Source: Neobacillus endophyticus (GTDB lineage Bacteria > Bacillota > Bacilli > Bacillales > Cytobacillaceae). Taken from it: a DNA stretch of 64,000 nucleotides. Positions 10,138 to 20,039 of the stretch are shown in pieces (positions within the stretch are counted from its first letter, which is position 1; each line of letters begins with the position of its first letter). The DNA lies in contig NZ_JABRWH010000001.1 in the NCBI RefSeq assembly GCF_013248975.1, positions 62,001-126,000 of the forward strand, in the 5' to 3' direction. Under the pieces are notes generated by a model. It saw only the letters and a program-made list of their open reading frames with translations. It was not told the origin of the DNA and made no database searches. Made by a program: the position numbers and the translations under genes.

Positions 10138-11688
10138 ATGTCTAAGTTTTTAAAAGGGACTTTCATCCTATTAATTGCAGGATTTATTACAAGAATCCTT
10201 GGATTTATTAATCGGATTGTTATCGCGCGAAGTATTGGCGAAGAAGGCGTCGGCTTATATATGATGGCATTTCCAACATTTATTCTAGTCGTGACCATCA
10301 CACAGATGGGACTGCCGGTAGCTATCTCTAAAAACATCGCGGAGGCAGAAGCAAAAGGTGATTTTGCAGAAATAAAAAAAATTCTTGTTGTCTCTTTAGC
10401 TGCAACGATCGCATTATCGCTCATTTTTACACCGGCATTGATCTTGCTTGCCCCCATTCTATCAACAACGCTATTTACGGATCCTAGAACCTATTATCCG
10501 TTAATTGCGATCGCACCGGTTGTACCCATTATTGCGATTTCTTCTGTTTTAAGGGGGTATTTTCAAGGAAGGCAGAATATGAGGCCATCTGCCAACTCAC
10601 AAATTTTGGAACAGCTAGTTAGAATTACTTTAATTGCCGTTATGACAAAAGCCTTTATTCCATATGGAATTGAATATGCAGCCGCCGCAGCAATGGTTTC
10701 ATCTGTCATTGGTGAATTGGTGTCACTTGCCTATTTAATGACGGCCTTTAAACTTAAAAAACGCTTTAGACTTAGAAAAAACTTTTTTAAATTTGTTCAA
10801 TCGGGAAAAACAACCTTCACCTCACTAATGGAGATTGCCCTTCCATCCATGGGAAGCAGAATGATTGGTTCCGTATCCTGGTTTTTTGAACCGATCGTTG
10901 TAGCACATAGTTTAGCCATAGCAGGGGTTGCTGCTGTTGAAGCAACAAAACAGTATGGCGCCCTGACAGGGTACGCACTTCCGCTATTAATGCTGCCTTC
11001 ATTTGTTACTTTTTCGCTGGCAACTTCACTTGTTCCAGCAATCAGCGAGGCAAATTCACGCAATAACCAAAAATTGATTGAATACCGGCTTCAGGAAGCA
11101 TTACGGTTCGTTTTCTTAACAGGAGGACTAGCTGTCATTGTACTGTACGTATTAGCTGATCCTTTAATGCAAATCATGTATGGATCCACAAAAGGTTCAT
11201 ACTTTATTAGGGTAATGGCACCTTTCTTTTTATTTTTTTATTATCAAGGCCCATTGCAGGCCGTGTTGCAAGCATTAAATCTGGCCAGGGCAGCGATGAT
11301 TAACAGTTTAATTGGCGCCATTGTAAAAACGGCAGTGATTTTTATACTTGCTTCCCAGGATTCATTTGGAATTACGGGCGCTGCATTGGGGATTGTCATT
11401 GGATTTGTGGTTGTAACCGTCCTTCATTTTGCCACCGTCCTGAAGACAATTTCCTTTACTTTTTACATTCGAGATTATGCAAAAGGCTTTCTTGTGATGG
11501 CAGCATCAGGTTGGATTGGGTATTGGCTTTTTGCCAATATCCTCGTGGAAAATCTATTACTTATTAGAGTCGTTATTTCTTTAAGCGGCATGTGTATTTC
11601 CTATATGCTGTTACTATTGATTTTTGGATTAATCAAAAAAGACGACTTAAAACGAATCCCATGGATTGGTCGATTTTTCGCGTATTAA
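10138..11688 (+). CDS. spoVB: Stage V sporulation protein B (MurJ/MVF-type flippase family)
   Basis: Polytopic membrane protein of the polysaccharide flippase superfamily, needed for spore cortex formation; it probably moves a lipid-linked cortex precursor across the outer forespore membrane. The 516 residues contain about 14 membrane segments. Family stretches such as GEEGVGLYMMAFPTF, SSVLRGYFQGRQNMRP and KQYGALTGYALPLLMLPSF are present. The ATG at 10138 is chosen over a GTG at 10126 because AAGGTGG lies 8 bases upstream. It is one of few plus-strand genes in the first half and ends at a hairpin shared with the convergent DUF421 gene. Confidence 0.95.
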   Translation: MSKFLKGTFILLIAGFITRILGFINRIVIARSIGEEGVGLYMMAFPTFILVVTITQMGLPVAISKNIAEAEAKGDFAEIKKILVVSLAATIALSLIFTPALILLAPILSTTLFTDPRTYYPLIAIAPVVPIIAISSVLRGYFQGRQNMRPSANSQILEQLVRITLIAVMTKAFIPYGIEYAAAAAMVSSVIGELVSLAYLMTAFKLKKRFRLRKNFFKFVQSGKTTFTSLMEIALPSMGSRMIGSVSWFFEPIVVAHSLAIAGVAAVEATKQYGALTGYALPLLMLPSFVTFSLATSLVPAISEANSRNNQKLIEYRLQEALRFVFLTGGLAVIVLYVLADPLMQIMYGSTKGSYFIRVMAPFFLFFYYQGPLQAVLQALNLARAAMINSLIGAIVKTAVIFILASQDSFGITGAALGIVIGFVVVTVLHFATVLKTISFTFYIRDYAKGFLVMAASGWIGYWLFANILVENLLLIRVVISLSGMCISYMLLLLIFGLIKKDDLKRIPWIGRFFAY

Positions 11689-11720
11689 AAGACGTGCTGA
11701 TCGTTAGCACGTCTCTTGTT
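11687..11720. terminator. Hairpin between spoVB and the convergent DUF421 gene
   Basis: The stem GACGTGCT / AGCACGTC is flanked by an A-run on one side and a T-rich run on the other. It can serve as a bidirectional terminator for the two convergent genes. Confidence 0.8.
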
Positions 11721-12378
11721 ATTCATCCATTGTATCAATAAAGAATTTGCCATTTTCATAGCTGCAAAATGATATTTTTTTTATGTCCCGATAGCCTCTT
11801 TTCTTTAATTCCTGACGGAGCCATAAGTTTGTTTTGTTGATTGTGTGTAAATTTTCTTCCTCAATCACGCCGTCGATAATCAATGGGATCGTAATATCTC
11901 CACCCTTTGTTTCATCCTTTGCGTTTTTTTGTTTTTCAATAACGGACAGACTTCCGGACGATTCCAGAATGGCAAACTCTACGTCAGCTATGCTGCGGAT
12001 GTCCTTTTCTCTTAATTGAGTCATTAAATCATCAAAGTTATAGCGTTGCTTTCGCATAACCGTCTCATCTATTTTCCCTCTATTGATAATAATACTAGGT
12101 TTTCCATCAACGAAATCTCGAAATTTCTTGCTTTTCAGCGATATAATCGCCATAGAAATTTGAATGGCCATTAATAAAACCATTGGTAAAATGGCATGGA
12201 GGAGTTTGACAGTAGGCCGTTCAATTGCAACAACCGCCAATTCGCCAATCATGATGAAGACGACAAGATCCAGAATACTTAATTCTCCTATTTCCCGTTT
12301 TCCCATTAAGCGAAAAATTCCTAAAATTAAAATATAAAACATTAATGTCCGTACTGCGATGATTAAATATTCTCCCAC
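11719..12378 (-). CDS. yrbG: DUF421 membrane protein (YetF/YrbG type)
   Basis: A 219-residue protein with three membrane segments in the first 90 residues, containing LGIFRLMGKREIGELSILDL, the DUF421 hallmark. A soluble alpha/beta domain of about 125 residues follows. B. subtilis has four such proteins; members have been linked to the spore and the cell envelope, but no reaction is established. Position next to spoVB matches yrbG of B. subtilis, so that symbol is proposed by synteny. Confidence 0.8.
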   Translation of the reverse strand: MGEYLIIAVRTLMFYILILGIFRLMGKREIGELSILDLVVFIMIGELAVVAIERPTVKLLHAILPMVLLMAIQISMAIISLKSKKFRDFVDGKPSIIINRGKIDETVMRKQRYNFDDLMTQLREKDIRSIADVEFAILESSGSLSVIEKQKNAKDETKGGDITIPLIIDGVIEEENLHTINKTNLWLRQELKKRGYRDIKKISFCSYENGKFFIDTMDE

Positions 12379-12460
12379 AAGCTGTCGCTCCTTTTGTTCA
12401 TTCCATCATATTATTCACATTAAATAACAAATCATTTAAGGAATATAATCCCAAATGCAT

Positions 12461-12577
12461 TTAAAGAGAACTCGCCGACTGACGAGCCCGCTTGGTGGAA
12501 GACATAGGTGTAGTTGCGAATATGCCTGATAAAACAGTGATACTTTCCAATCGGCCGAGAAAAAGCAAAATTATTCA
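12461..12577 (-). pseudogene. Possible remnant of a TrkH-type K+ transporter C-terminus
   Basis: In one minus-strand frame between two stops, about 38 residues read IILLFLGRLESITVLSGIFA and onward. The LLFLGRLE...TVL pattern resembles the last membrane segment of TrkH-family potassium transporters. No start codon or ribosome binding site is present and the rest of the gene is absent. This could be a decayed relic or a chance match. Otherwise the 304-base interval between the DUF421 gene and the YrzE-like gene shows only some short inverted repeats and no other gene. Confidence 0.25.
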
Positions 12578-12682
12578 TTCTACTTTTCCTCGTAAGTGAA
12601 TACGCTTGTACTAAGGATAAACCGTTATCTTAAGCGCTGAGAAATAATCAGCCTTTCGAGAGCTTAAAAGGGGGAGAGAATC

Positions 12683-13072
12683 ATCGAAACGAAAAGCTTT
12701 GGTACATCAGTTTTATACGGATTAATCTTTATTTTTGCTTTTGCAGCTATTTGCAGTCTTATTATTTCCCTGATTCTTAAATTCACCGCTGCCCGCGAAA
12801 CATCACTTCAATACATTGTTACGGCGATTTCCTTTATTGCCTTATTCGGCGGCGGATTCTTATCAGGAGGAAAACGAAAGGAGAAAGGCTGGCTAATTGG
12901 CGGGGCTACCGGGATAATTTACTCGCTTATTATATTTTTATTTCAATACCTAGGTTATGACCGTCTCTTCGATATGCAGCAGATGATCTATCATATTTGT
13001 TATATTTTAATTGCCATGATGGGTGGAATTCTTGGGGTTAATCTCTCATCTAATCATTCGCGCTCTGCATAA
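12683..13072 (+). CDS. YrzE-like (TIGR04086 type) membrane protein, apparent AUC start
   Basis: An open frame of 129 codons encoding four likely membrane segments. It begins ETKSFGTSVLYGLIFIFAFA and includes a glycine-rich ALFGGGFLSGGKRKEKGWL loop. This resembles the YrzE/TIGR04086 family, found next to spoVB/yrbG in B. subtilis; its function is unknown. There is no ATG, GTG or TTG in the first half of the frame: an in-frame stop lies at 12665-12667, then AAG-GGG-GAG-AGA-ATC-ATC-GAA. A strong GGGGGAG ribosome binding site precedes the two ATC codons. The second ATC (12683) is the most likely start by homology and spacing. A base error or mutated ATG is the alternative. Confidence 0.72.
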   Translation: METKSFGTSVLYGLIFIFAFAAICSLIISLILKFTAARETSLQYIVTAISFIALFGGGFLSGGKRKEKGWLIGGATGIIYSLIIFLFQYLGYDRLFDMQQMIYHICYILIAMMGGILGVNLSSNHSRSA

Positions 13073-13075
13073 AGT

Positions 13076-13112
13076 AAAAAGGAAGCCATCCTTTATAGAA
13101 GGCTTCCTTTTT
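13076..13112. terminator. Bidirectional hairpin between yrzE-like gene and yajC
   Basis: The stem AAAAAGGAAGCC / GGCTTCCTTTTT with a 13-base loop lies between two convergent genes. It has A- and T-runs on both sides. Confidence 0.9.
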
Positions 13113-13117
13113 ATATT

Positions 13118-13396
13118 TTATACTTGTGCTTCTTTTCCTGCTTCTGTTACTTCACGTATAGCAGAGCGATCAAATGTGAGACGGCTTCCATCACCGCATT
13201 TAATCACAGCTTTTTTATCATCAATAGAGTCGATAAATCCGTGCATTCCGCCAATAGTAACAATTTTGTCACCTTTTTTTAGTTCTCTTTGCATTTGCTG
13301 AACTGCTTTTTGGCGCTTTTGCTGTGGGCGAATTAACAGGAAGTAAAACAACACAAACATTAAGATTAATGGAATGAGTGTAGTAGCTCCTTGCAT
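13118..13396 (-). CDS. yajC: Preprotein translocase subunit YajC
   Basis: Small membrane protein associated with the SecDF-YajC complex. One N-terminal membrane helix (LIPLILMFVLFYFLLIRPQQ) is followed by a short soluble domain with GDKIVTIGGMHGFIDSIDD. The start at codon 7 of the longest frame (MQGATTLIP) is chosen because GAAAGGAGG lies 6 bases upstream. It has 92 residues and follows tgt by 27 bases, the conserved queA-tgt-yajC arrangement. Confidence 0.95.
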   Translation of the reverse strand: MQGATTLIPLILMFVLFYFLLIRPQQKRQKAVQQMQRELKKGDKIVTIGGMHGFIDSIDDKKAVIKCGDGSRLTFDRSAIREVTEAGKEAQV

Positions 13397-13423
13397 CTTG
13401 TTCCCTCCTTTCAAACTTCTCTA

Positions 13424-14584
<1,161 letters not shown>

Positions 14585-14591
14585 TCAATGC

Positions 14592-15620
14592 CTAAATAAT
14601 AAACATGGCATCCCCAAAGCTAAAGAACCGATATCGGTCATTCACTGCTGTGTTGTAAGCATGTAAAATATGCTCTCTTCCAGCTAATGCACTTACCAGC
14701 ATAATCAATGTTGATTTCGGTAAATGAAAATTGGTAATCATACCGTCAATGGCTTTAAATTCATATCCTGGATAAATAAAGATATCTGTCCAGCCATTTG
14801 CTTCCATGAAACGTCCATTATTTTTATAGGCAATTGTCTCCAGTGTTCTTGTCGATGTGGTTCCAACGGAAATGATTCTGCCGCCTTTTTCCCTCACCTT
14901 ATTAAGAAGGTTTGCCGTATCTGCCGTCATCTGATAAAACTCAGAATGCATTTCATGGCCTTCCACATCGTCTACATTAACAGGTCTAAATGTTCCAAGA
15001 CCTACATGCAAGGTAATAAAGGCTACATGGACACCCTTTGCCTCAATTTGTTTTAATAACTCTTCTGTAAAATGTAATCCGGCAGTTGGAGCAGCCGCAG
15101 AACCGAGTTCGCGGGCATATACGGTTTGGTAACGGTCACGATCGTCAAGCTGTTCTTTTATGTATGGAGGCAAAGGCATTTCTCCCAGTTGGTCCAATAC
15201 CTCGTAAAAAATTCCATCATACGTAAATTTGAATCTTCTGCCGCCATGTTCAGAAGTTCCGGTACACACTGCTTTCAAGAGACCGTCTCCGAAATCAAGT
15301 GTGGTTCCTTCCTGGACTCTCTTGGCTGGTTTCACCAATGTTTCCCACTCATCGCCCTCGAGCTGTTTTAACAGCAGTACTTCTATTTTTGCTCCCGTTT
15401 CTGATTTCACACCAAATAGGCGTGCGGGAAGAACTTTTGTGTCATTTAAGACAAGGCAATCCCCTTCACGCAAATATTCCACGATATTTTTAAACACTTC
15501 ATGCTTTATTTCACCTGTCTGCTTATTTAAAACCATTAATCTGCTATCTGTCCGATTCTTCAACGGAACTTGAGCAATTAATTCCTCAGGCAAGTGAAAA
15601 TCAAATATATCTACTTTCAT
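14592..15620 (-). CDS. queA: S-adenosylmethionine:tRNA ribosyltransferase-isomerase
   Basis: Adds the epoxycyclopentane ring, from the ribosyl group of SAM, to preQ1-modified tRNA. The family stretches [44 protein letters not shown] and [15 protein letters not shown] are present. The ATG at 15620 ([17 protein letters not shown]) fits the family N-terminus; a TTG two codons earlier also opens the frame. An AAAGGTAGG ribosome binding site is nearby. It has 342 residues. Confidence 0.97.
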   Translation of the reverse strand: MKVDIFDFHLPEELIAQVPLKNRTDSRLMVLNKQTGEIKHEVFKNIVEYLREGDCLVLNDTKVLPARLFGVKSETGAKIEVLLLKQLEGDEWETLVKPAKRVQEGTTLDFGDGLLKAVCTGTSEHGGRRFKFTYDGIFYEVLDQLGEMPLPPYIKEQLDDRDRYQTVYARELGSAAAPTAGLHFTEELLKQIEAKGVHVAFITLHVGLGTFRPVNVDDVEGHEMHSEFYQMTADTANLLNKVREKGGRIISVGTTSTRTLETIAYKNNGRFMEANGWTDIFIYPGYEFKAIDGMITNFHLPKSTLIMLVSALAGREHILHAYNTAVNDRYRFFSFGDAMFII

Positions 15621-15637
15621 ATTCAAACATCCTACCT

Positions 15638-15844
15638 TTAACGAAATCTGCCTATAAAATGAAATAAAAGTGATAGAACAATGCTGATGACAATGCAGGT
15701 AACAACTGGAAAGTAAAAAGTGGCATTGCCCTTTTTAATTAAAATGTCACCAGGCAGTTTTCCAAAATGCAAAAGAGGCATCAACAATCCTATGAAAAAA
15801 ATAATCCCGCCCACAATCATGAGGGTTTTTGATAGGTGTGTCAA
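15638..15844 (-). CDS. DUF2905 small membrane protein
   Basis: A 68-residue protein with two membrane helices separated by a [20 protein letters not shown] loop, typical of DUF2905 (B. subtilis YrzS). Translation most likely starts at a TTG that overlaps the ruvB stop codon (TTGA), with GGAGGTG 8 bases before it inside ruvB, so it is coupled to ruvB. The function is unknown. The same ruvB-DUF2905-queA order is frequent in Bacilli. Confidence 0.85.
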   Translation of the reverse strand: MTHLSKTLMIVGGIIFFIGLLMPLLHFGKLPGDILIKKGNATFYFPVVTCIVISIVLSLLFHFIGRFR

Positions 15845-16842
15845 GGAGCTGGCACCTCCATACCAAAATGATGATAAGCAGCCGATGTTACTATTCTTCC
15901 TCTAGGTGTCCGCTGCAAAAAACCAATTTGCAATAAATACGGCTCATATACATCCTCTATCGTTTCTGATTCTTCCCCAATTGAAGCTGCAATGGTATCA
16001 AGTCCGACAGGTCCACCGCGGAATTTTTCGATGATTCCTTTTAAAAGTTTATGGTCGATATGGTCGAGACCCAATTTATCCACTTGAAGCAGCTCCAATG
16101 CTTCCTGCGCAAGTGTGAGATGAATCGAGCCGTTGCCTTTTACTTGGGCAAAATCTCTTACCCTTCGAAGCAGCCGATTGGCAATCCTCGGGGTTCCTCT
16201 GGCACGTCTGGCAATTTCTCTTGCAGAAGGATCATCCATGCCAACCTCGAATAATTCCGCTGTTCGCTTAACAATATTTTTCAAGTCTTCTTCCTTATAA
16301 TACTCGAGACGACTCAAAACTCCAAATCGATCCCTTAGAGGAGCAGACAACGAACCAGCTCTTGTTGTCGCACCTACTAGTGTAAAGGGAGGCAAATCCA
16401 GCCTTACAGACCTAGCTGTTGGTCCTTTGCCAATGACAATATCAAGACAAAAATCTTCCATTGCTGGGTAAAGAACCTCTTCAATCGATCTGGCAAGCCG
16501 GTGAATCTCATCAATAAATAAAACATCCCCAGGCTCAAGTGCAGTCAAAATAGCTGCCAAATCTCCAGGCCGTTCAATGGCCGGGCCTGAAGTTGTGCGG
16601 ATGTTGACGCCCATTTCATTCGCGATAATCATCGCCAGCGTGGTCTTTCCCAGACCTGGAGGACCATATAGTAAAACATGATCCAACGTTTCTCTTCTCA
16701 GTTTAGCTGCCTTTATGAAAATCTCCAAATTGTCCTTTACCTGTTCTTGTCCAATGTATTGCTTTAAAACCTGAGGCCTGAGACTCTGTTCAAAATTTTG
16801 TTCACTTTCATTCATTTCACCTGAAACAATTCGGTCTTCCAT
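15841..16842 (-). CDS. ruvB: Holliday junction branch migration ATPase RuvB
   Basis: AAA+ motor that drives Holliday-junction migration with RuvA. Walker A is GPPGLGKTT, Walker B is FIDEIHRL, and sensor 1 is [20 protein letters not shown]-terminal winged helix follows ([16 protein letters not shown]). The 333 residues are the usual length. It starts 10 bases after ruvA, so ruvA and ruvB form one unit. Confidence 0.98.
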   Translation of the reverse strand: MEDRIVSGEMNESEQNFEQSLRPQVLKQYIGQEQVKDNLEIFIKAAKLRRETLDHVLLYGPPGLGKTTLAMIIANEMGVNIRTTSGPAIERPGDLAAILTALEPGDVLFIDEIHRLARSIEEVLYPAMEDFCLDIVIGKGPTARSVRLDLPPFTLVGATTRAGSLSAPLRDRFGVLSRLEYYKEEDLKNIVKRTAELFEVGMDDPSAREIARRARGTPRIANRLLRRVRDFAQVKGNGSIHLTLAQEALELLQVDKLGLDHIDHKLLKGIIEKFRGGPVGLDTIAASIGEESETIEDVYEPYLLQIGFLQRTPRGRIVTSAAYHHFGMEVPAP

Positions 16843-16852
16843 GAAATATCAC

Positions 16853-17464
16853 CTATTTTAAAAGAATCTTTAACGCCTTCTTAATGTATTGATCTGTCGT
16901 CAATGGTTCTTTCTTTAGCTCTGGGGTAATCTTTTTTATTTCTTTTTCTGAATATCCCAGTGCCAGTAATGCCAGAATCGCCTCATCAAAATCATTATTT
17001 TGCTGTACTGGCTGTGAGGCAAATTTTTCTGCATTAAATAAGTTCGGAAAATAATCAGGCACAACATCCTGCAATTTCCCTTTTAAATCCAAAATCATTT
17101 GCCGTGCTGTTTTCTTCCCTACTCCTGGAAATTTAACTAAAAAACTTTCATCTTCATTTTCTATTGCTTGCACAACCTGCTCTACTTCTCCTGAGGCAAG
17201 AATTGCCAATGCTCCTTTTGGACCAATTCCCGAAACATTTAACAATTTTGTAAACAGCTTCTTTTCTTCTCTTGTTTCAAATCCGAATAATGCCATTACA
17301 TCTTCACGAACATAATGATACGTATAGACCGTAACTAATGTTTCCATTTTGCTTGTATAAATAAACGGATTTGGTGTTGTAATTTGATAGCCGATGCCGT
17401 TATTTTCAATGACTAAATACTCCGGCCCCACAAATTCAACTGTTCCTTTAATAAAGTCAAACAC
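16853..17464 (-). CDS. ruvA: Holliday junction branch migration protein RuvA
   Basis: DNA-binding partner of RuvB that holds the four-way junction. It has an N-terminal OB fold ([20 protein letters not shown]), two helix-hairpin-helix motifs ([14 protein letters not shown] and [20 protein letters not shown]) and a C-terminal RuvB-contacting domain. The length of 203 residues is normal. It begins about 140 bases after bofC; no transporter gene such as B. subtilis csbX lies between them. Confidence 0.98.
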   Translation of the reverse strand: MFDFIKGTVEFVGPEYLVIENNGIGYQITTPNPFIYTSKMETLVTVYTYHYVREDVMALFGFETREEKKLFTKLLNVSGIGPKGALAILASGEVEQVVQAIENEDESFLVKFPGVGKKTARQMILDLKGKLQDVVPDYFPNLFNAEKFASQPVQQNNDFDEAILALLALGYSEKEIKKITPELKKEPLTTDQYIKKALKILLK

Positions 17465-17602
17465 CTGTATTCTCTCCCCTGATCATCCAGCACTACCGAT
17501 GCTGCACGTAAATTCCGCACCGTATTTCATTCTACCATATAATTTTAAGCTTTTAATAAAAAATCAGCCTCAGATAAGGAATCGGGGCTGATTGCGAAAT
17601 TT

Positions 17603-18148
17603 CTATTCATTTTTAACGGAATATGGCTTAAAAGTTTCCAATACTTGAACATAGCGATCTTTTGTGAGAATGGGTATACCCTGCAGAAGTTCTTCTTGTT
17701 TCTTACTTTCCAGTTTTTTTATATCAATCTGAAAAAAAGATTGGATGATTCTTGAGTGATCGGGTCTGCCATTAAAAATGGTTAAGACACCTTCTTTAGT
17801 AATACCAAAAAAACCATTTGCCTTTAATAATGGCGAAATATCATCAACCTGCTTTCTAAAAACCATTTTAGTCCCATTATTTTGAATGAGCTGCCACTGA
17901 TCGTATTTGGACCAAAAATTTTCCTTCGACCAACAGGTTTCCTTCACTACTTCCTGACTTACTTCACCATCGAGATAAATTCTCTCCAATACGACTGTAA
18001 TGTGCAGAGGTTCTGTTCTTGATTGGTCTCCCAGTTGGGCGGCATTGCCGTTCCATGGGAACACTAATGAATATCCCAAAACAACGAAAAGAATTATTGA
18101 GAATGCGGCTGCTTTATACCGAGACATTGGTCCCCAAATGAACCTCAT
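17603..18148 (-). CDS. bofC: BofC-type forespore regulator of SigK activation
   Basis: Bypass-of-forespore protein C is exported from the forespore into the intermembrane space, where it restrains SpoIVB signalling for pro-SigK processing. The 181-residue product starts at the ATG preceded by AAAGAGGTGG. It has one N-terminal membrane or signal segment (about 10-30), then two small domains (LHITVVLERIYLDGEVSQEV; LTIFNGRPDHSRIIQSFFQI). Location upstream of ruvA matches B. subtilis. The proteins it would act through, SpoIVFA and SpoIVFB, are encoded at about 34 kb. Confidence 0.88.
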   Translation of the reverse strand: MRFIWGPMSRYKAAAFSIILFVVLGYSLVFPWNGNAAQLGDQSRTEPLHITVVLERIYLDGEVSQEVVKETCWSKENFWSKYDQWQLIQNNGTKMVFRKQVDDISPLLKANGFFGITKEGVLTIFNGRPDHSRIIQSFFQIDIKKLESKKQEELLQGIPILTKDRYVQVLETFKPYSVKNE

Positions 18149-18214
18149 GCTGACCACCTCTTTAGGTTTAGAAACATTCTTTACAGTCATAGTGTAGCCC
18201 ATATTTGCCTTTTT

Positions 18215-18268
18215 ATCCCTAACCAAAAAGGGCAAAGCCGGTATTAAGCTTTACCCCTTTTGGTTAGG
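18215..18268 (-). terminator. Long hairpin after the coxA-like gene
   Basis: A stem of about 22 pairs with minor mismatches (CCCTAACCAAAAGGGGTAAAGC / GGCTTTGCCCTTTTTGGTTAGGG) starts at the stop codon of the lipoprotein gene. No long T-run follows, so termination efficiency is uncertain. Confidence 0.65.
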
Positions 18269-18950
18269 GTATACGCTGTGGAATTTCATTGTTCATGTTC
18301 CGATCTCGGCCGAAGGTTCCTTCATCTACTAGAACATTCACACTTCTTCCTTTAACAAATGGCTTCACAGCGTCTTTGATTGCCTGTTTTGTTTGTTTAT
18401 CGCGCTTGTTGTCATTTAATATCACTGAAACAGTGACGACATCTCCATAGGAAACGGAACGAACACTTCGAACATTCTCCATTCCTGATATCCTCGCCCT
18501 GATTTTATTCGTCATTCTTTCCTGAAAAGCAGGGTCGGTGACAGTTCCGGAGTTCCCTATTTGTGTATTTAAATGACCATGGTAGTTCATATCACTCGTG
18601 CTAAAGCGGTTATCTCTTTGAAAAAAATTTCGATCTGTCGATGCCAAAGGCGTGGTAGGGTTTTTCGGATTCCCATTTTCATCACGGGTTTGGAGCATTC
18701 TGCGTTTCTGTTCTTGTAATAGACGGCTTTCATCGCCTAATGTATGATCCAAAAACTCTGTTACAGGGCCATCGTTATCATTTAGCATTTCAAAATTCTG
18801 GGCCGGATGATTTTCATTTGAATAATATCCAACATGATGAATCGGATTATTCGAATTCGTTAAATTTGCCCGGCTATTGTTTGCATTACAGCCTGAAACA
18901 CCTATTATCATTAAAGTTGAAAGAGGAATCATCCACTGACTCTTATTCAA
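18264..18950 (-). CDS. coxA: YhcN/YlaJ family sporulation lipoprotein (CoxA-like)
   Basis: The 228-residue product has a lipoprotein signal with lipobox VSGC at about residue 21, a polar low-complexity middle, and a C-terminal YhcN/YlaJ domain (about 130-215; MENVRSVRSVSYGDVVTVSV). Members are forespore-made spore lipoproteins. CoxA (YrbB) of B. subtilis, a spore cortex protein, is encoded next to safA; here a kinase-like gene separates the two. The symbol is given by family and neighbourhood, not by tested orthology. Confidence 0.75.
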   Translation of the reverse strand: MNKSQWMIPLSTLMIIGVSGCNANNSRANLTNSNNPIHHVGYYSNENHPAQNFEMLNDNDGPVTEFLDHTLGDESRLLQEQKRRMLQTRDENGNPKNPTTPLASTDRNFFQRDNRFSTSDMNYHGHLNTQIGNSGTVTDPAFQERMTNKIRARISGMENVRSVRSVSYGDVVTVSVILNDNKRDKQTKQAIKDAVKPFVKGRSVNVLVDEGTFGRDRNMNNEIPQRIP

Positions 18951-19046
18951 GCGATAAACCCCCTCAAAACATTCTGAGCATATATATACTCAGGTTTAGG
19001 TTGTTATTTTAAAGGGATTTTCATTCTACCACAAATGTCCATATGC

Positions 19047-20039
19047 TTAATTCAATCGTTCCTTTAACTGGTCGATAAATTTCTTTCTTGAATAAAATTG
19101 ACCAATGGATAAATTCATCACTTGTTTAAAAATACTTTGATTTGTATAAGTTTTTTCTCTGATCGTTCGATTCCATTCCCTGAAAATATCAGCAGGATAA
19201 GCTAGTGCGTATAAAAAAGCTTTATTATTCTTATATTTCTGCAGCTGTTTAAGGCTGGTTAATTTTTCAAAAGACCAATCTATATAAGGAAGAATTCGGT
19301 TTGCATACTGTAAATAATCAAACATGGCTGGACCTATATTTATTAAATCAAAATCAATAAGACATAATCTTCCATCCTTGTCAAGCAAAAAATTATGATG
19401 TGCAACATCACCATGCAAAATCACACTCGGTTCGCTTGGAGATGGGAACTGATTTAAGTTTAGACCTGATAAAGACCAACTAGCCCATTCCACAATTTCT
19501 GAAATAAATGGCTCCTTCATAAAATAGCCAAGAATGGGAAGATTGTTTGAAAAGCCGTGAAACCTTTCCTGCCATTTACCCATTAAGTCGCCATGCGGAA
19601 GAAGCGTCCGATAACGCTGTTCAAATGAAGCGGTTGCTTGGTGGAAGTGTTCCAGTAAATCTAATCCTTCCTGCCGATTTTTTTGGGATTGAAAAGTAAA
19701 AATGGATTTGTGCGGCTCAATATATTCCATACATCCAAAATAACGCCCTTCAAAATAAAGCTGTTCTTTCGCAGGCGGTGAAAAAAATACATATGTTTTA
19801 GAAAATCCTTCTTTTCTCAATGTTGCAGTAAATGCCTCTTGCAATTTAAGACGCTTAATGGTTGGATATCCCTTCATGATATAGGTATGTTCTTTCGTTT
19901 CCAATAAAATAACGGACTTTTTGATTGGAACCAAATCGATAATTTCCTCAGTAAACTGTGAGCGAAAATAAGAGAAGAGACGATCAAAATATGCATCGTC
20001 TCCAATATGATTTTTATTTGTTTTAGCTGCTCTCATCTG
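19047..20039 (-). CDS. CotS/YsxE-type kinase-like spore coat protein
   Basis: About 330 residues with an aminoglycoside-phosphotransferase-like fold: an N-terminal lobe with VILLETKEHTYIMKGY, a catalytic loop VILHGDVAHHNFLLDKDGR, and the metal-binding LCLIDFDLINIGPAMFDYL. The Asp residues of HGD and DFD are kept, so activity is possible. CotS, YsxE and YutH of Bacillus are spore coat proteins of this type. The start is uncertain: ATGs at 20039 and 20033 overlap the safA stop and neither has a strong ribosome binding site, so coupling with safA is likely. In B. subtilis ysxE lies beside spoVID, elsewhere. Confidence 0.75.
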   Translation of the reverse strand, partial: QMRAAKTNKNHIGDDAYFDRLFSYFRSQFTEEIIDLVPIKKSVILLETKEHTYIMKGYPTIKRLKLQEAFTATLRKEGFSKTYVFFSPPAKEQLYFEGRYFGCMEYIEPHKSIFTFQSQKNRQEGLDLLEHFHQATASFEQRYRTLLPHGDLMGKWQERFHGFSNNLPILGYFMKEPFISEIVEWASWSLSGLNLNQFPSPSEPSVILHGDVAHHNFLLDKDGRLCLIDFDLINIGPAMFDYLQYANRILPYIDWSFEKLTSLKQLQKYKNNKAFLYALAYPADIFREWNRTIREKTYTNQSIFKQVMNLSIGQFYSRKKFIDQLKERLN

